Below, one piece after another: positions 39,405 through 49,393 of a stretch of 64,000 nucleotides of DNA. The position numbers were made by a program, and so were the translations under genes. The DNA comes from Vibrio astriarenae. Its GTDB lineage: Bacteria; Pseudomonadota; Gammaproteobacteria; Enterobacterales; Vibrionaceae. The stretch lies in NCBI RefSeq assembly GCF_010587385.1, contig NZ_CP047475.1, positions 806,001 through 870,000 on the forward strand, given 5' to 3'. The notes below the pieces were generated by a model. The model was not told where the DNA came from, ran no database searches, and saw nothing but the letters and a program-made list of their open reading frames with translations. Each line of letters begins with the position of its first letter. Position 1 is the stretch's first letter.

Positions 39405-40319
39405 TCAGTGAACGTGTTGCAACAAATTTCGCAGGGCGGGCTCAAGGCGTGAGTAGCTGAACACATAACCAAGTTCGGTGAGCCTTTTAGGTTTTGCTCT
39501 GATGCTATCGAACAGCAGACAGGCGCTTTCTCCCATTGCAAATGAGAGAACCCACCTGGGAGTAAAGAGAAGGTGGGGTCGCTTTAGTGTTTTTGCAAGT
39601 TGTTGGCTAAAGTGCTTGTTCGTGATTGGATGTGGTGAGGAAAGATTAAAAGCACCATGTGCATGGTCAGTTTCAAGGAGGAAAACAATCGCGCGCACCA
39701 TATCAAGCATGTGGATCCAGGGCATGTATTGTTTGCCGCTGCCAATCGGCCCCCCAAGACCTAGCTTGTAAGGTAGTAACATTTTTTTCAGTGCTCCGCC
39801 GTTAGGGGCAAGAACCACTCCGGTTCTTAATAGTACCACTCTTGTATTATCTGAGCGGGCTTTGAGTGCGAGTTCTTCCCACTGCTTACAAACATGATGA
39901 GTGAAATCGTGGCGATTCACCTGCAAACACTCATCGAACGGGTGCTCTTGTTGGTCACCGTAATAACCCACGGCAGATCCACTGATGAATGTGTGTGGTG
40001 GTTCAGTGGATGCGTGAATTAGACTGACAATACGTTCCGTGATATCCCAGCGACTATGGCAAATACGCTCCTTTTGACGGCTGGTCCATCGCTTGTCAGC
40101 AATGGGCTCCCCGGCAAGGTTTATCACCGCGTCAAAGTCGTTGAGATCGTCGAGATGCTCGAGGGACTCGATAAATGAAATCGTCTCAAATTTGAGGTGT
40201 TGCAACGCCTGGCGTGCTTTGCTGGAATCTCTAGTCAGAATCACGACATGATGAGTACACAGTGATTTAAGTAATTCTTGGCCGATGAACCCGGTTCCGC
40301 CCGTCAATAATATTTTCAT
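39405..40319 (-). CDS. YfcH-like TIGR01777 epimerase
   Basis: Extended-SDR protein of 304 residues. The ATG at 40319 (MKILLTGGTGFIGQEL) has AGGAGGT close upstream; in-frame extension to 40430 is not supported. It has the Rossmann GxxGxxG, INLAGEPIADKRW and the family SGSAVGYYG motif. E. coli YfcH and the chloroplast SulA-like proteins belong here; substrate unknown. Confidence 0.92.
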   Translation of the reverse strand: MKILLTGGTGFIGQELLKSLCTHHVVILTRDSSKARQALQHLKFETISFIESLEHLDDLNDFDAVINLAGEPIADKRWTSRQKERICHSRWDITERIVSLIHASTEPPHTFISGSAVGYYGDQQEHPFDECLQVNRHDFTHHVCKQWEELALKARSDNTRVVLLRTGVVLAPNGGALKKMLLPYKLGLGGPIGSGKQYMPWIHMLDMVRAIVFLLETDHAHGAFNLSSPHPITNKHFSQQLAKTLKRPHLLFTPRWVLSFAMGESACLLFDSIRAKPKRLTELGYVFSYSRLEPALRNLLQHVH

Positions 40320-40488
40320 AGCACCTCCTGAAACACCAATTATAGCTGAGGAATCCCACCAAAGATCATCAAGGCTATGTTTCATCAATAAGATGGTTGC
40401 ACTTTGCCCGCGCTCTGCAACCTTGCTCACACTAAGGCTGGTTTAGATTTGCCATAGTTAAAGGGAACGTTGTGTGTCTGTGGGGTAG

Positions 40489-41235
40489 GTGAGAGTGTTT
40501 AATCAGTTAAAACAGATGCTTTTCGCTTGTGGGAACAGCTTTAAAGACCTCTTGCCTATTATCATTGTTGTGGCGTTCTTTCAGCTTGTGGTCTTGCAGC
40601 AACCGTTACCGAATCTTTTTGATATTTCAGTTGGATTAATTTTTGTTGTCGTCGGTTTAACCTTCTTCATCTTTGGATTAGAGCTTGGGCTATTCTCTAT
40701 TGGAGAGTCGATGGCGCAAGCATTTGCGAGAAAAGGATCGGTGATGTGGTTGCTGGTTTTTTCGTTTTGTCTGGGCTTTGGTACGACCATCGCAGAGCCT
40801 GCGTTAACCGCCGTCACAAGTGAAGCCGCTCTGGTCGCTGCTAAGGGTGGAATGATCGCTGACAATACGGAATCAATGCATCGCTATGCTTACAGCCTAA
40901 AAACAACCGTTGCTTTCTCTGTTGGACTGGCGTTGGTGGTGGGTGTGTTGCGCATTCTCAAGGGGTGGGCCATTCAACACATGATCATTGGTGGGTACTT
41001 GCTGGTGGTTCTACTGACCTTTTTTGCACCGCGCGAGATTATTGGTATCGCTTATGACTCGGGAGGTGTGACAACCTCAACCATCACTGTACCTCTTGTG
41101 ACGGCACTGGGCGTTGGCCTGTCTTCTTCGATTAAAGGTCGCAGCCCCATGGTAGATGGTTTTGGATTGATCGCTTTTGCTTCTTTACTTCCAATGATGT
41201 TTGTCATGGTATTTGGCATGGTAGTGAGCCTATGA
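40489..41235 (+). CDS. DUF1538 membrane protein, first of a pair (UmpA-like)
   Basis: Integral membrane protein of 248 residues with about seven hydrophobic segments. Two related motifs sit in the two halves: [11 protein letters not shown] (near residue 100) and [12 protein letters not shown] (near 190), followed by the DUF1538 block [17 protein letters not shown]. The start is GTG at 40489, with a second GTG two codons on. From memory, a DUF1538 pair in Halomonas (UmpAB) was reported as a Na+(Li+,K+)/H+ antiporter needing both subunits. First gene of a four-gene operon. Confidence 0.88.
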   Translation: MRVFNQLKQMLFACGNSFKDLLPIIIVVAFFQLVVLQQPLPNLFDISVGLIFVVVGLTFFIFGLELGLFSIGESMAQAFARKGSVMWLLVFSFCLGFGTTIAEPALTAVTSEAALVAAKGGMIADNTESMHRYAYSLKTTVAFSVGLALVVGVLRILKGWAIQHMIIGGYLLVVLLTFFAPREIIGIAYDSGGVTTSTITVPLVTALGVGLSSSIKGRSPMVDGFGLIAFASLLPMMFVMVFGMVVSL

Positions 41236-41248
41236 TGAGAGCCTCAAT

Positions 41249-42040
41249 ATGATCGCCTTATCCAATATTTCAGAGACATTTTTATCGACGCTCAAAGACA
41301 CATTACCGATCGTCACCATTCTCTTTGCGTTTCAGTTTTTCGTTCTCAAAAAGTCTGTGCCAAGGTTGCCACAGGTACTCATCGGCTTTGTGTATGTGTT
41401 AATTGGATTGACTCTATTTCTTATCGGACTGGAAGCAGCGCTCTTTCCTCTTGGTGACATGATGGCTATTCAGCTCACTTCTGTCAGTTTCTTAGAGCAA
41501 TCACGAATAAGCCAATTCGGTGGATTGCAATGGTATGACTACTACTGGGTCTATCTGTTTGCCTTTTGTATCGGGTTCAGCACCACTATCGCTGAACCGT
41601 CTCTGATTGCTGTCGCGATTAAAGCTAATCAGGTCTCAGCGGGTGCGATTCGAATTAATGGCCTTCGAGTTGCGGTTGCGTTGGGTGTGGCTTGCGGTAT
41701 CGCGCTGGGAAGTTATCGAATCGTCGTTGGTGATCCTATTCACTACTACATCATTACTGGTTATTGCGTGGTTGTGGTTCAGACGCGTTTTTCGCCGTCA
41801 ATGATTGTGCCTTTGGCTTATGACTCTGGAGGGGTCACCACATCAACGGTGACGGTGCCGCTGGTGGCAGCGCTGGGGTTAGGATTGGCATCGACAGTGC
41901 CTGGGCGTAGCCCTTTAATCGATGGGTTTGGTCTTATCGCTTTCGCGAGCTTATTTCCGATGATTTCAGTTATGGGGTATGCACAACTGACACAGTGGTT
42001 GGTCAATCGAACTCAGAAAAGGAGTGATCATGAGGTTTAA
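41249..42040 (+). CDS. DUF1538 membrane protein, second of the pair (UmpB-like)
   Basis: Paralogue of the preceding gene, 263 residues, with the same two motifs: GFSTTIAEPSL (near residue 113) and GGVTTSTVTVPL (near 195), then [17 protein letters not shown]. It lies 13 nt after its partner. Its stop overlaps the start of the PII-like gene by 11 nt, which couples transporter and regulator. The two subunits probably form a heteromer; ion specificity is not readable. Confidence 0.88.
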   Translation: MIALSNISETFLSTLKDTLPIVTILFAFQFFVLKKSVPRLPQVLIGFVYVLIGLTLFLIGLEAALFPLGDMMAIQLTSVSFLEQSRISQFGGLQWYDYYWVYLFAFCIGFSTTIAEPSLIAVAIKANQVSAGAIRINGLRVAVALGVACGIALGSYRIVVGDPIHYYIITGYCVVVVQTRFSPSMIVPLAYDSGGVTTSTVTVPLVAALGLGLASTVPGRSPLIDGFGLIAFASLFPMISVMGYAQLTQWLVNRTQKRSDHEV

Positions 42041-42380
42041 ACTGATATTGGCATTTGTTGAGGACAGCAGAACGGAGGCTGTTCTGGATGCGGCAAGAGA
42101 TTCAGGAGCAACAGGGGCAACTGTGATCAACAATGCCCGAGGTGAAGGCTTGAGTAAGAAACGCACCTTTTTTGGTTTGACGTTAGATGCGCAAAATGAT
42201 GTCTTGTTGTTTGTCGTTGAAGAGCATCTTTCGCGCCACATACTAGAAAAAATCGCAGAAGTTGGGGAGTTCGACTCGGAATCAGGGCAGGGGATTGCGG
42301 TCCAAATTGATGTAGAAGATGCCGTTGGAGTCAGTCACCAAGTCGCTTCACTAACAAAAATCGTTGAAGATGAATTATAG
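42030..42380 (+). CDS. PII-like signalling protein (GlnB superfamily)
   Basis: 116 residues from the ATG at 42030, with AAAAGGAG upstream and inside the end of the second DUF1538 gene. The pattern of GlnB-type proteins is visible: FKLILAFVEDSRTEAVLDAA, then GATGATVINNARGEG, a short T-loop-like stretch (SKKRTFFGLTLD) and the second core strand-helix unit ending in IAVQIDVEDAVGV. The T-loop lacks the uridylylated Tyr-51 of GlnB. It probably binds a nucleotide and controls the adjacent transporter; ligand unknown. Confidence 0.82.
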   Translation: MRFKLILAFVEDSRTEAVLDAARDSGATGATVINNARGEGLSKKRTFFGLTLDAQNDVLLFVVEEHLSRHILEKIAEVGEFDSESGQGIAVQIDVEDAVGVSHQVASLTKIVEDEL

Positions 42381-42392
42381 GGAGCATTGAGC

Positions 42393-42800
42393 ATGTTAGA
42401 GGGCAGAAAAATACGCGTGAGTGATGTTATGGCGAATACGTATGTAATGATTGATGGCCTTGCCACCGTGCAAGATGGTATTAACCTGGCGAGAAAACAT
42501 CAGGTTAAAGCCTTGATTGTGCAAAAACGCCACGACGATGATGAATATGGCATTGTATTGATGAACGATATTGCTAAGAAGGTGCTAGCAAGTAATCGCT
42601 CACCGCAGCGTACCAATATCTACGAGATTATGACCAAGCCCGCACTGTCGGTTTCTCCGGGCATGAATGTGAAATATTGTGCGCGCCTTTTTGAGCGGTT
42701 TGGCATCAGTCGCGCACCAGTGATTGAAGGGCAACAAGTGGTCGGAATGGTGAGTTACAACAATATAGTGATCAATGGAATGGCGACTGAGAGTGACTAA
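42393..42800 (+). CDS. CBS-domain-pair protein
   Basis: 135 residues from the ATG at 42393 (GGGAG upstream). It consists of only two CBS domains: VSDVMANTYVMIDG ... GIVLMNDIAKK (about 8-65) and YEIMTKPALSVSPGM ... GISRAPVIEGQQVVGMVS (about 72-130). CBS pairs usually sense AMP, ATP or S-adenosyl ligands. Standing last in the DUF1538-DUF1538-PII operon, it is likely a second regulator of the same transporter. Confidence 0.9.
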   Translation: MLEGRKIRVSDVMANTYVMIDGLATVQDGINLARKHQVKALIVQKRHDDDEYGIVLMNDIAKKVLASNRSPQRTNIYEIMTKPALSVSPGMNVKYCARLFERFGISRAPVIEGQQVVGMVSYNNIVINGMATESD

Positions 42801-42913
42801 GTTGCTCCAGCTTTCCCATTACGTGGTTTGGTCGCGTGCGTTGGTTGAGTCTGAGGGTAAAGGGCGTATACTTCCCACTCTTCTAGCATCTTAGAAAACA
42901 CGGGAAATTACCA

Positions 42914-43462
42914 ATGAAACTCTTTTTTGCTTCAGACTTGCATGGTTCACTTCCAGCAACTGAAAAAGCGATTGAACTGTTCAATGCCTCTGGGGCTGAC
43001 ACCTTCGTTCTACTCGGTGATGTTTTGAACCACGGACCGCGTAACGCAATTCCCGAAGGCTATAACCCGCCAGTGGTCGCAGAAAAGCTGAATACGATTG
43101 CCGATTCAATTATTGCAGTGCGCGGTAACTGCGACAGTGAAGTCGATCAAATGCTGTTGTCTTTTCCAATGATGTCCGATTACGCATGGGTTATGTTACC
43201 TGGCGGTCAGCGTCTGTTTTTGACTCATGGACACCTTTACAATTCAGACAAACGTCCAGCACTGCGCGCGAATGATGTGATTGCACATGGGCATACGCAC
43301 GTACCAATCGCTGAGAAAGACGGTAAACAGTTTATTTTCAACCCAGGCTCGATGACCATTCCACGTAATGGCAATCCGGCTAGCTATGGTCTCTTCGAAG
43401 GCAAGACACTAAAAGTCGTGTCGGTAGAAGGTGAAGTGCTGAGAAGTGTAGAATTAAGTTAG
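42914..43462 (+). CDS. yfcE: Metallophosphodiesterase YfcE
   Basis: 182 residues of the calcineurin-like MJ0936 family. All metal ligands can be read: DLHGS, GDVLNHGPRN, GNCDSE, THGHLY and GHTHVP. The E. coli homologue hydrolyses artificial phosphodiesters; the natural substrate is unknown. It is 113 nt after the CBS gene and may have its own promoter. Confidence 0.95.
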   Translation: MKLFFASDLHGSLPATEKAIELFNASGADTFVLLGDVLNHGPRNAIPEGYNPPVVAEKLNTIADSIIAVRGNCDSEVDQMLLSFPMMSDYAWVMLPGGQRLFLTHGHLYNSDKRPALRANDVIAHGHTHVPIAEKDGKQFIFNPGSMTIPRNGNPASYGLFEGKTLKVVSVEGEVLRSVELS

Positions 43463-43476
43463 TTATTTATTGCCCG

Positions 43477-43510
43477 GCTGATAAGGGGTGCATTTGCATT
43501 CATTATCAGC
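43477..43510. terminator. Stem-loop between yfcE and toxS
   Basis: GCTGATAA (43477-43484) pairs with TTATCAGC (43503-43510), with a nested TGCA pair in the loop, between convergent genes. T-runs are weak. Confidence 0.55.
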
Positions 43511-43623
43511 TTTAAACCTAGTCGAATGACAAACCAAGTTTACAAGGCGCAATACGGTTTGGTATTTCAATCCGTGGTTTAACTTTTCTTGAGAACGTCC
43601 CTGTTCTTATTTAGGCATTCAGA

Positions 43624-44139
43624 TTAATGTGAGAAAAGTACCGTAGAGCCGTGGCTCAAACTCGTTAGTAGTAGAGACTTTTCGTTAACCACATCAATGC
43701 GACGGCTCTGTTGCGCGTTCATTTTGAACACCTGGGTGAGGATATCGAGCTGCTCGTCACTAAAATCTGTCATGTGCGGTGTTGTCATATTCTTAAACTC
43801 GGTTGGCGAGATTAGCAGATAGTTGTCACTGATGTCCCAATAACCGTGCTCAGAAATGTTCATTGTTACGACCGAATCAATGTCGTGACCGTAAAACTTT
43901 ACTTTAGAGACGCGAATGTAGTTGCCGTTCGGTAAGTACTTCACATTAGCGGTCATTTCAGCGCGCTCTAAAGGGCCCCAAGTCAGTTCCTCTAAGTCTT
44001 GAGAGATAAGCGAGACGTTGTGAGACTGCCACTCCTTTGAAGTCAAGATTTGCTCGAGTTTCAGGTCACTTGTCCAGTAGAGCCAGCTACTCACGGCAGC
44101 CGAAATAGCCAGCAGAATGGCTGCATGTTTTTGCTTCAT
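43624..44139 (-). CDS. toxS: ToxS, periplasmic effector of ToxR
   Basis: 171 residues: one N-terminal membrane helix (about 6-24) followed by a periplasmic domain. In V. cholerae ToxS binds and protects the ToxR periplasmic domain and helps sense bile. It starts 13 nt after the toxR stop, as in other vibrios. Lengths and order are normal. Confidence 0.94.
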   Translation of the reverse strand: MKQKHAAILLAISAAVSSWLYWTSDLKLEQILTSKEWQSHNVSLISQDLEELTWGPLERAEMTANVKYLPNGNYIRVSKVKFYGHDIDSVVTMNISEHGYWDISDNYLLISPTEFKNMTTPHMTDFSDEQLDILTQVFKMNAQQSRRIDVVNEKSLLLTSLSHGSTVLFSH

Positions 44140-44152
44140 TCTTGTTAACTCC

Positions 44153-45016
44153 TTACTCGCAAACTTTGGTTAAACTCGTTGGATCGGATACGAGTTGTTG
44201 AGAATAGCTAGACCCCGAGTCATTTTCTGGGTGAATGTAGTTCAGAACTAAGTAGTTATTCTGGCCGCCAGTAGCAATGACTTTGATCGGTGTGCTTGCC
44301 TCTTGAGCAATGCGGTTATTCGTGTAGCGAGAGACACACTGTTCGATAGACGGCAGCCATACCTCTAATTCAGGGTGATTAATTGGCGTCAGCACGACGG
44401 TATCTTCAAAGATACCGAGTTCACGGAAGTGTTGGTCTTCGGGTGCTTTACCGAAAATAGCTAAAAGGGGCAGAATCAAAGCAACGGCCAACATCGCATA
44501 AGTAACCCATGCTGGGTAGCTATTTTCTGTGGTTGTTTCTTGCTGCGCAACGATGTCACTCGACGAGCTAGCAACCTGAGAAATATGGCTCTCTTCTTCG
44601 GAGGCTGACTCAATAGAATTGACAGCAACTTCCGGCTCTTCTTCAACTTCTACTGCTGATGTACCTGCGAGTGTGTTGTATTCTTCAACAGTAGAAATCA
44701 GTTGATAACCGCGCTTTGGCACCGTTTTTACAAACTCTGGATTTTTTGTAGGGTCTTTTAAGAGCTTTCTTAGTGTTGAAATAGCTTGAGTTAGACTAGA
44801 GTCATCGACCTCAAAGCCTTGCTCACGCCAAACATACTCATGCAGTTCAGTACGAGTGACCACTTCATTTGGGCGTTGAGCAAGTAAAAGCAAGATACGG
44901 CTTTCATTGCTACCCAGACGAATGTTCTCTTCTGTAGACTGCTCAAGTAGTGAGTTGTTGTTAGGATCAAACAGAAACTTGTTTGCGAGGACAAACTTGT
45001 TACCTAAATTACTCAT
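44153..45016 (-). CDS. toxR: Membrane transcription regulator ToxR
   Basis: 287 residues. An N-terminal OmpR-type winged helix (about 1-115) includes RLGSNESRIL and EVDDSSLTQAISTLRKLLKD; a variable acidic linker follows, then one membrane helix (about 171-188) and a periplasmic domain with two cysteines (IEQCVSRY and the C-terminal KVCE) that form a disulfide in V. cholerae ToxR. It regulates porins and virulence genes. Divergent from htpG. Confidence 0.97.
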   Translation of the reverse strand: MSNLGNKFVLANKFLFDPNNNSLLEQSTEENIRLGSNESRILLLLAQRPNEVVTRTELHEYVWREQGFEVDDSSLTQAISTLRKLLKDPTKNPEFVKTVPKRGYQLISTVEEYNTLAGTSAVEVEEEPEVAVNSIESASEEESHISQVASSSSDIVAQQETTTENSYPAWVTYAMLAVALILPLLAIFGKAPEDQHFRELGIFEDTVVLTPINHPELEVWLPSIEQCVSRYTNNRIAQEASTPIKVIATGGQNNYLVLNYIHPENDSGSSYSQQLVSDPTSLTKVCE

Positions 45017-45427
45017 AAACGTTTACTACACCTCAATGGACCTAACTTAGGTCGCGAATGGTTGTTTCTTTATTTTATTGAGAAAATTATCAGTGCTCTC
45101 AAATTAAGGTTTGAGTATCTATTGTACAAAATTCGGTGAATAAAATCTCACCGAATTACAATTTAAATTCTAAAAGCTGCTGATTTTGCTCAATAAACAA
45201 AGAGCGCATATTTTGGGAACAGGAAAACATCAAAGCAGGTTTAGCTCGTTTGAGATATTTTCGGAGCATAGGATAAACAAAATAGATAAAAAAAACACGG
45301 CTTTTACAGTTTTTGACCTTGAATTTGCATTGGTCGCCCTTATCTACAAAACATCACTGGCAAGCATGCGTGCATAATAAACTGCGCAGCGTGTCATAAC
45401 GAGACAGTCGAACGTTTTGGAGTAAAC
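45017..45427. promoter_or_regulatory. Divergent toxR / htpG control region
   Basis: 411 bp. On the toxR side are a palindrome GACCTAA-C-TTAGGTC (45039-45053) and a 10-bp hairpin AATTCGGTGA / TCACCGAATT (45130-45139 and 45148-45157) that would lie in a long toxR leader or promoter. On the htpG side is a heat-shock-type promoter. A 63-codon frame at 45186 has no ribosome-binding site and is not called. Confidence 0.6.
45318..45345 (+). promoter_or_regulatory. Candidate sigma-32 promoter of htpG
   Basis: CTTGAAT (45318-45324) and CCCTTATCT (45337-45345), separated by 12 nt, resemble the heat-shock consensus CTTGAAA-N11-16-CCCCATNT. It lies 83 nt before the htpG ATG. In V. cholerae htpG heat-shock transcription opposite toxR is documented. 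Confidence 0.55.
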
Positions 45428-47329
45428 ATGAGCGAAACCGTTTCCAACAATAAAGAAACCCGCGGATTTCAATCTGAGGTTAAACAACTTCTTCACTTAA
45501 TGATCCACTCTTTGTATTCAAACAAGGAGATTTTCCTGCGTGAGCTGATTTCGAATGCGTCAGATGCATCGGACAAGTTGCGCTTTCAAGCTCTATCAAA
45601 TTCAGAGCTGTACCAAGGGGATGCCGATCTTGGCGTCAAGCTGTCTTTTGACCAAGCGTCGAACACTCTAACGATTTCAGACAACGGTATTGGTATGTCG
45701 CGCGAAGATGTCATTGAACATCTTGGTACGATCGCCAAATCAGGCACCGCAGACTTCTTCTCTAAGCTATCTGAAGAACAAAGCAAAGACTCGCAGTTGA
45801 TCGGTCAATTTGGTGTCGGTTTCTACTCAGCATTTATTGTTGCTGATGCCGTGACCGTTCGTACACGCGCGGCAGGCCTTGCAGCCTCAGAAGCAGTGCA
45901 ATGGCACTCTGCGGGTGAAGGTGACTACACCATTGAAGACATCACGAAAGAGACCCGCGGTACAGACATCGTTCTTCACATGCGTGAGGACGGCAAAGAG
46001 TTCCTAGACGAGTGGCGTCTACGCGAGGTGATCAGCAAATACTCTGATCATATCGGTATTCCAGTGTCGATTCAGACTGCGGTTCGTGACGACGAAGGCA
46101 AAGAGACTGGCGAGAAACAGTGGGAGCAGATCAATAAAGCGCAAGCACTATGGACTCGCAACAAGTCAGATATCAGCGAAGAAGAGTATCAAGAGTTCTA
46201 CAAGCACGTATCTCACGACTTTGCTGATCCTCTCGTTTGGAGCCATAACCGTGTAGAAGGTAAAAACGACTACACGAGCTTGCTATACATTCCAGCAAAA
46301 GCGCCGTGGGATATGATGAATCGTGACCATAAATCGGGTTTGAAACTGTATGTTCAGCGCGTGTTCATTATGGATGACGCAGAGCAATTCATGCCTTCAT
46401 ACCTACGTTTTGTGCGTGGTCTGATAGATTCAAATGATCTGCCTCTTAACGTTTCTCGTGAGATTCTGCAAGACAACAAGGTGACCCAATCACTGCGTAA
46501 TGCTTGTACAAAGCGCGTACTGACTATGCTTGAGCGCATGGCGAAGAATGACGAAGAGAAATATCAGTCATTCTGGAAAGAGTTCGGTTTGGTGCTGAAA
46601 GAAGGCCCAGCAGAAGATATGGCCAACAAAGAAAAAGTGGCTTCCCTTCTTCGCTTTGCTTCAACGGAAGTAGAGTCTGCTGATCAAACTGTTGGACTTG
46701 CGTCTTACGTTGAGCGTATGAAAGAAGGTCAGGATAAGATTTACTACCTGACAGCAGATAGCTACGCAGCAGCGAAAAACAGCCCTCACCTAGAGCAATT
46801 TAAAGCGAAAGGTATTGAGGTTGTGCTAATGTTCGATCGTATTGATGAGTGGTTGATGAACTACCTGACAGAATTTGATGGTAAGCAGTTCCAGTCAATC
46901 ACCAAGGCAGGCCTTGATCTGAGTAAGTTTGAAGATGAGTCAGAGAAAGATAAGCAAAAAGAGACAGAAGAAGAGTTTAAGTCTGTCGTTGAGCGTACAA
47001 AAGCGTATTTAGGCGATCGTGTTAAAGAGGTTCGTACCACATTCAAGTTAGCAACAACACCGGCTGTTGTTGTTACTGATGATTTCGAAATGGGCACGCA
47101 AATGGCGAAACTCCTTGAAGCTGCGGGCCAAGCCGCGCCTGAGGTGAAGTACATTTTTGAAATCAATCCAGAACATGAGCTAGTGAAGCGCATGGCGGAT
47201 GAAGCCGATGAGCAGGTATTTGGACGTTGGGTTGAGGTTCTTCTCGGCCAAGCGATGCTTTCGGAGCGCGGCTCGATGGAAGACCCATCGCAGTTTCTAG
47301 GCGCAATTAATACACTGCTAGTGAAATAG
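45428..47329 (+). CDS. htpG: Hsp90-family chaperone HtpG
   Basis: ATP-dependent chaperone of 633 residues: a GHKL ATPase domain ([36 protein letters not shown]), a middle domain ([12 protein letters not shown]) and a C-terminal dimerisation domain. Length is normal. It is followed by a hairpin terminator and then adk, as in E. coli and other vibrios. Confidence 0.98.
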   Translation: MSETVSNNKETRGFQSEVKQLLHLMIHSLYSNKEIFLRELISNASDASDKLRFQALSNSELYQGDADLGVKLSFDQASNTLTISDNGIGMSREDVIEHLGTIAKSGTADFFSKLSEEQSKDSQLIGQFGVGFYSAFIVADAVTVRTRAAGLAASEAVQWHSAGEGDYTIEDITKETRGTDIVLHMREDGKEFLDEWRLREVISKYSDHIGIPVSIQTAVRDDEGKETGEKQWEQINKAQALWTRNKSDISEEEYQEFYKHVSHDFADPLVWSHNRVEGKNDYTSLLYIPAKAPWDMMNRDHKSGLKLYVQRVFIMDDAEQFMPSYLRFVRGLIDSNDLPLNVSREILQDNKVTQSLRNACTKRVLTMLERMAKNDEEKYQSFWKEFGLVLKEGPAEDMANKEKVASLLRFASTEVESADQTVGLASYVERMKEGQDKIYYLTADSYAAAKNSPHLEQFKAKGIEVVLMFDRIDEWLMNYLTEFDGKQFQSITKAGLDLSKFEDESEKDKQKETEEEFKSVVERTKAYLGDRVKEVRTTFKLATTPAVVVTDDFEMGTQMAKLLEAAGQAAPEVKYIFEINPEHELVKRMADEADEQVFGRWVEVLLGQAMLSERGSMEDPSQFLGAINTLLVK

Positions 47330-47349
47330 TGGCATAAAAACCTTAAAAC

Positions 47350-47388
47350 AGGGCACTGATGTGATTCTAGCATCAGTGCCTTATTCTT
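47350..47388 (+). terminator. htpG terminator
   Basis: GGCACTGATG (47352-47361) and CATCAGTGCC (47371-47380) form a 10-bp stem about 20 nt after the htpG stop, followed by a T-rich stretch (TTATTCTTT). Confidence 0.82.
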
Positions 47389-47439
47389 TGGTCTTATGCA
47401 AAAATGGCAAAAAACTGTGGTAGACTACGCCCAGTTTAA

Positions 47440-48216
<777 letters not shown>

Positions 48217-48239
48217 TTTGAGCAATGTTTGATATAGTG

Positions 48240-48268
48240 AAGCGACCTTAACGGTCGCTTTTTTTTGC
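48240..48268 (+). terminator. adk terminator
   Basis: AAGCGACC, loop TTAAC, GGTCGCTT followed by eight T: a classic intrinsic terminator 24 nt after the adk stop. Confidence 0.94.
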
Positions 48269-48361
48269 TCTTAATTTGGCAATGCGACGTAGTTTAACTC
48301 AGTAGCAACAATGACGCTTGCAGTCATTTGTTTATCGTAAATAATCACAGTAAGCCGAGAT

Positions 48362-49327
48362 ATGGAAAATAAACAACAGGGTGTTTTACTCGTTAATCTA
48401 GGGACTCCGGATGCTGCAACCCCTCAAGCAGTCAAGGCGTTCTTAGCGGAATTTTTGCATGACCATCGCGTTGTGGACATGACGCGGTGGCTGTGGTGTC
48501 CTCTTTTGCACGGCGTTATTCTTCCGGTTCGTTCACCAAAAGTGGCGAAGCTGTACCAGTCCGTTTGGATGGATGAGGGATCACCGCTTATGGTGTACTC
48601 GAAAAGGCAAAAAGAGTGCCTAGAGAGCGCGTTAGGTCTTCCTGTAGAGCTTGGTATGACTTATGGTAATCCAAGCCTTCGCGCAGGTATTGAAGCCCTT
48701 CAGGCCCGTGGCGTCGAAGATATGTTGGTATTGCCTCTATACCCACAGTATTCAGGCACAACGACCGCTGCCGTAAATGACGGATTGCTTAAAGCCTTTA
48801 AAGGACACGCACATCTTCCGCAATATCGCTTTCTGACCGATTATCATGATCACCCATTGTATATCAAAGCACTGGCTGCAAGAGTACGACAGCAGTGGCA
48901 GGCGTCGGGACAGGGCGACTATTTGCTTTGCTCTTATCATGGAATACCAAAGCGTTACGCGGACAATGGTGACATTTATCCTCAGCACTGTGAAACAACC
49001 ACCCAACTATTAGCACAAGAGCTTGAGCTTAACGATGATCAAATAGGGCATACCTATCAGTCACGCTTTGGCCGAGAGGAATGGTTACAACCTTACACTG
49101 ACAAAACATTAGAGAGTCTACCGAGTAAAGGTATAAAGAAGTTGGACGTTATTACGCCAGCGTTTGCGTCAGATTGCTTAGAAACACTGGAGGAGATCTC
49201 TGAAGAGTGTCAAGAAGTGTTCATTCGAGCTGGTGGGGAGGCATTTCACTATATTCCATGTTTGAATGATAGTGATGAACACATTAAGCTATTAGGTGAA
49301 CTTGTACGTGCTCAATTCGTTATGTAG
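48362..49327 (+). CDS. hemH: Ferrochelatase
   Basis: Inserts iron into protoporphyrin IX, the last step of heme synthesis. The protein has 321 residues, starting [19 protein letters not shown]. The conserved [12 protein letters not shown] carries the metal-binding His, and [16 protein letters not shown] the catalytic Glu. The ribosome-binding site is weak. Located between adk and rfaH. Confidence 0.97.
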   Translation: MENKQQGVLLVNLGTPDAATPQAVKAFLAEFLHDHRVVDMTRWLWCPLLHGVILPVRSPKVAKLYQSVWMDEGSPLMVYSKRQKECLESALGLPVELGMTYGNPSLRAGIEALQARGVEDMLVLPLYPQYSGTTTAAVNDGLLKAFKGHAHLPQYRFLTDYHDHPLYIKALAARVRQQWQASGQGDYLLCSYHGIPKRYADNGDIYPQHCETTTQLLAQELELNDDQIGHTYQSRFGREEWLQPYTDKTLESLPSKGIKKLDVITPAFASDCLETLEEISEECQEVFIRAGGEAFHYIPCLNDSDEHIKLLGELVRAQFVM

Positions 49328-49393
49328 TTTTAAGCAAAACCTTTGAGACGACGTTAGATTTATTATAATTAAAAAGAAAATAGTTGGTAAAAA

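Noticed and set aside
45186..45377. 63-codon open frame between toxR and htpG
   Set aside because: No ribosome-binding site, no recognisable family, and it overlaps the heat-shock promoter of htpG.
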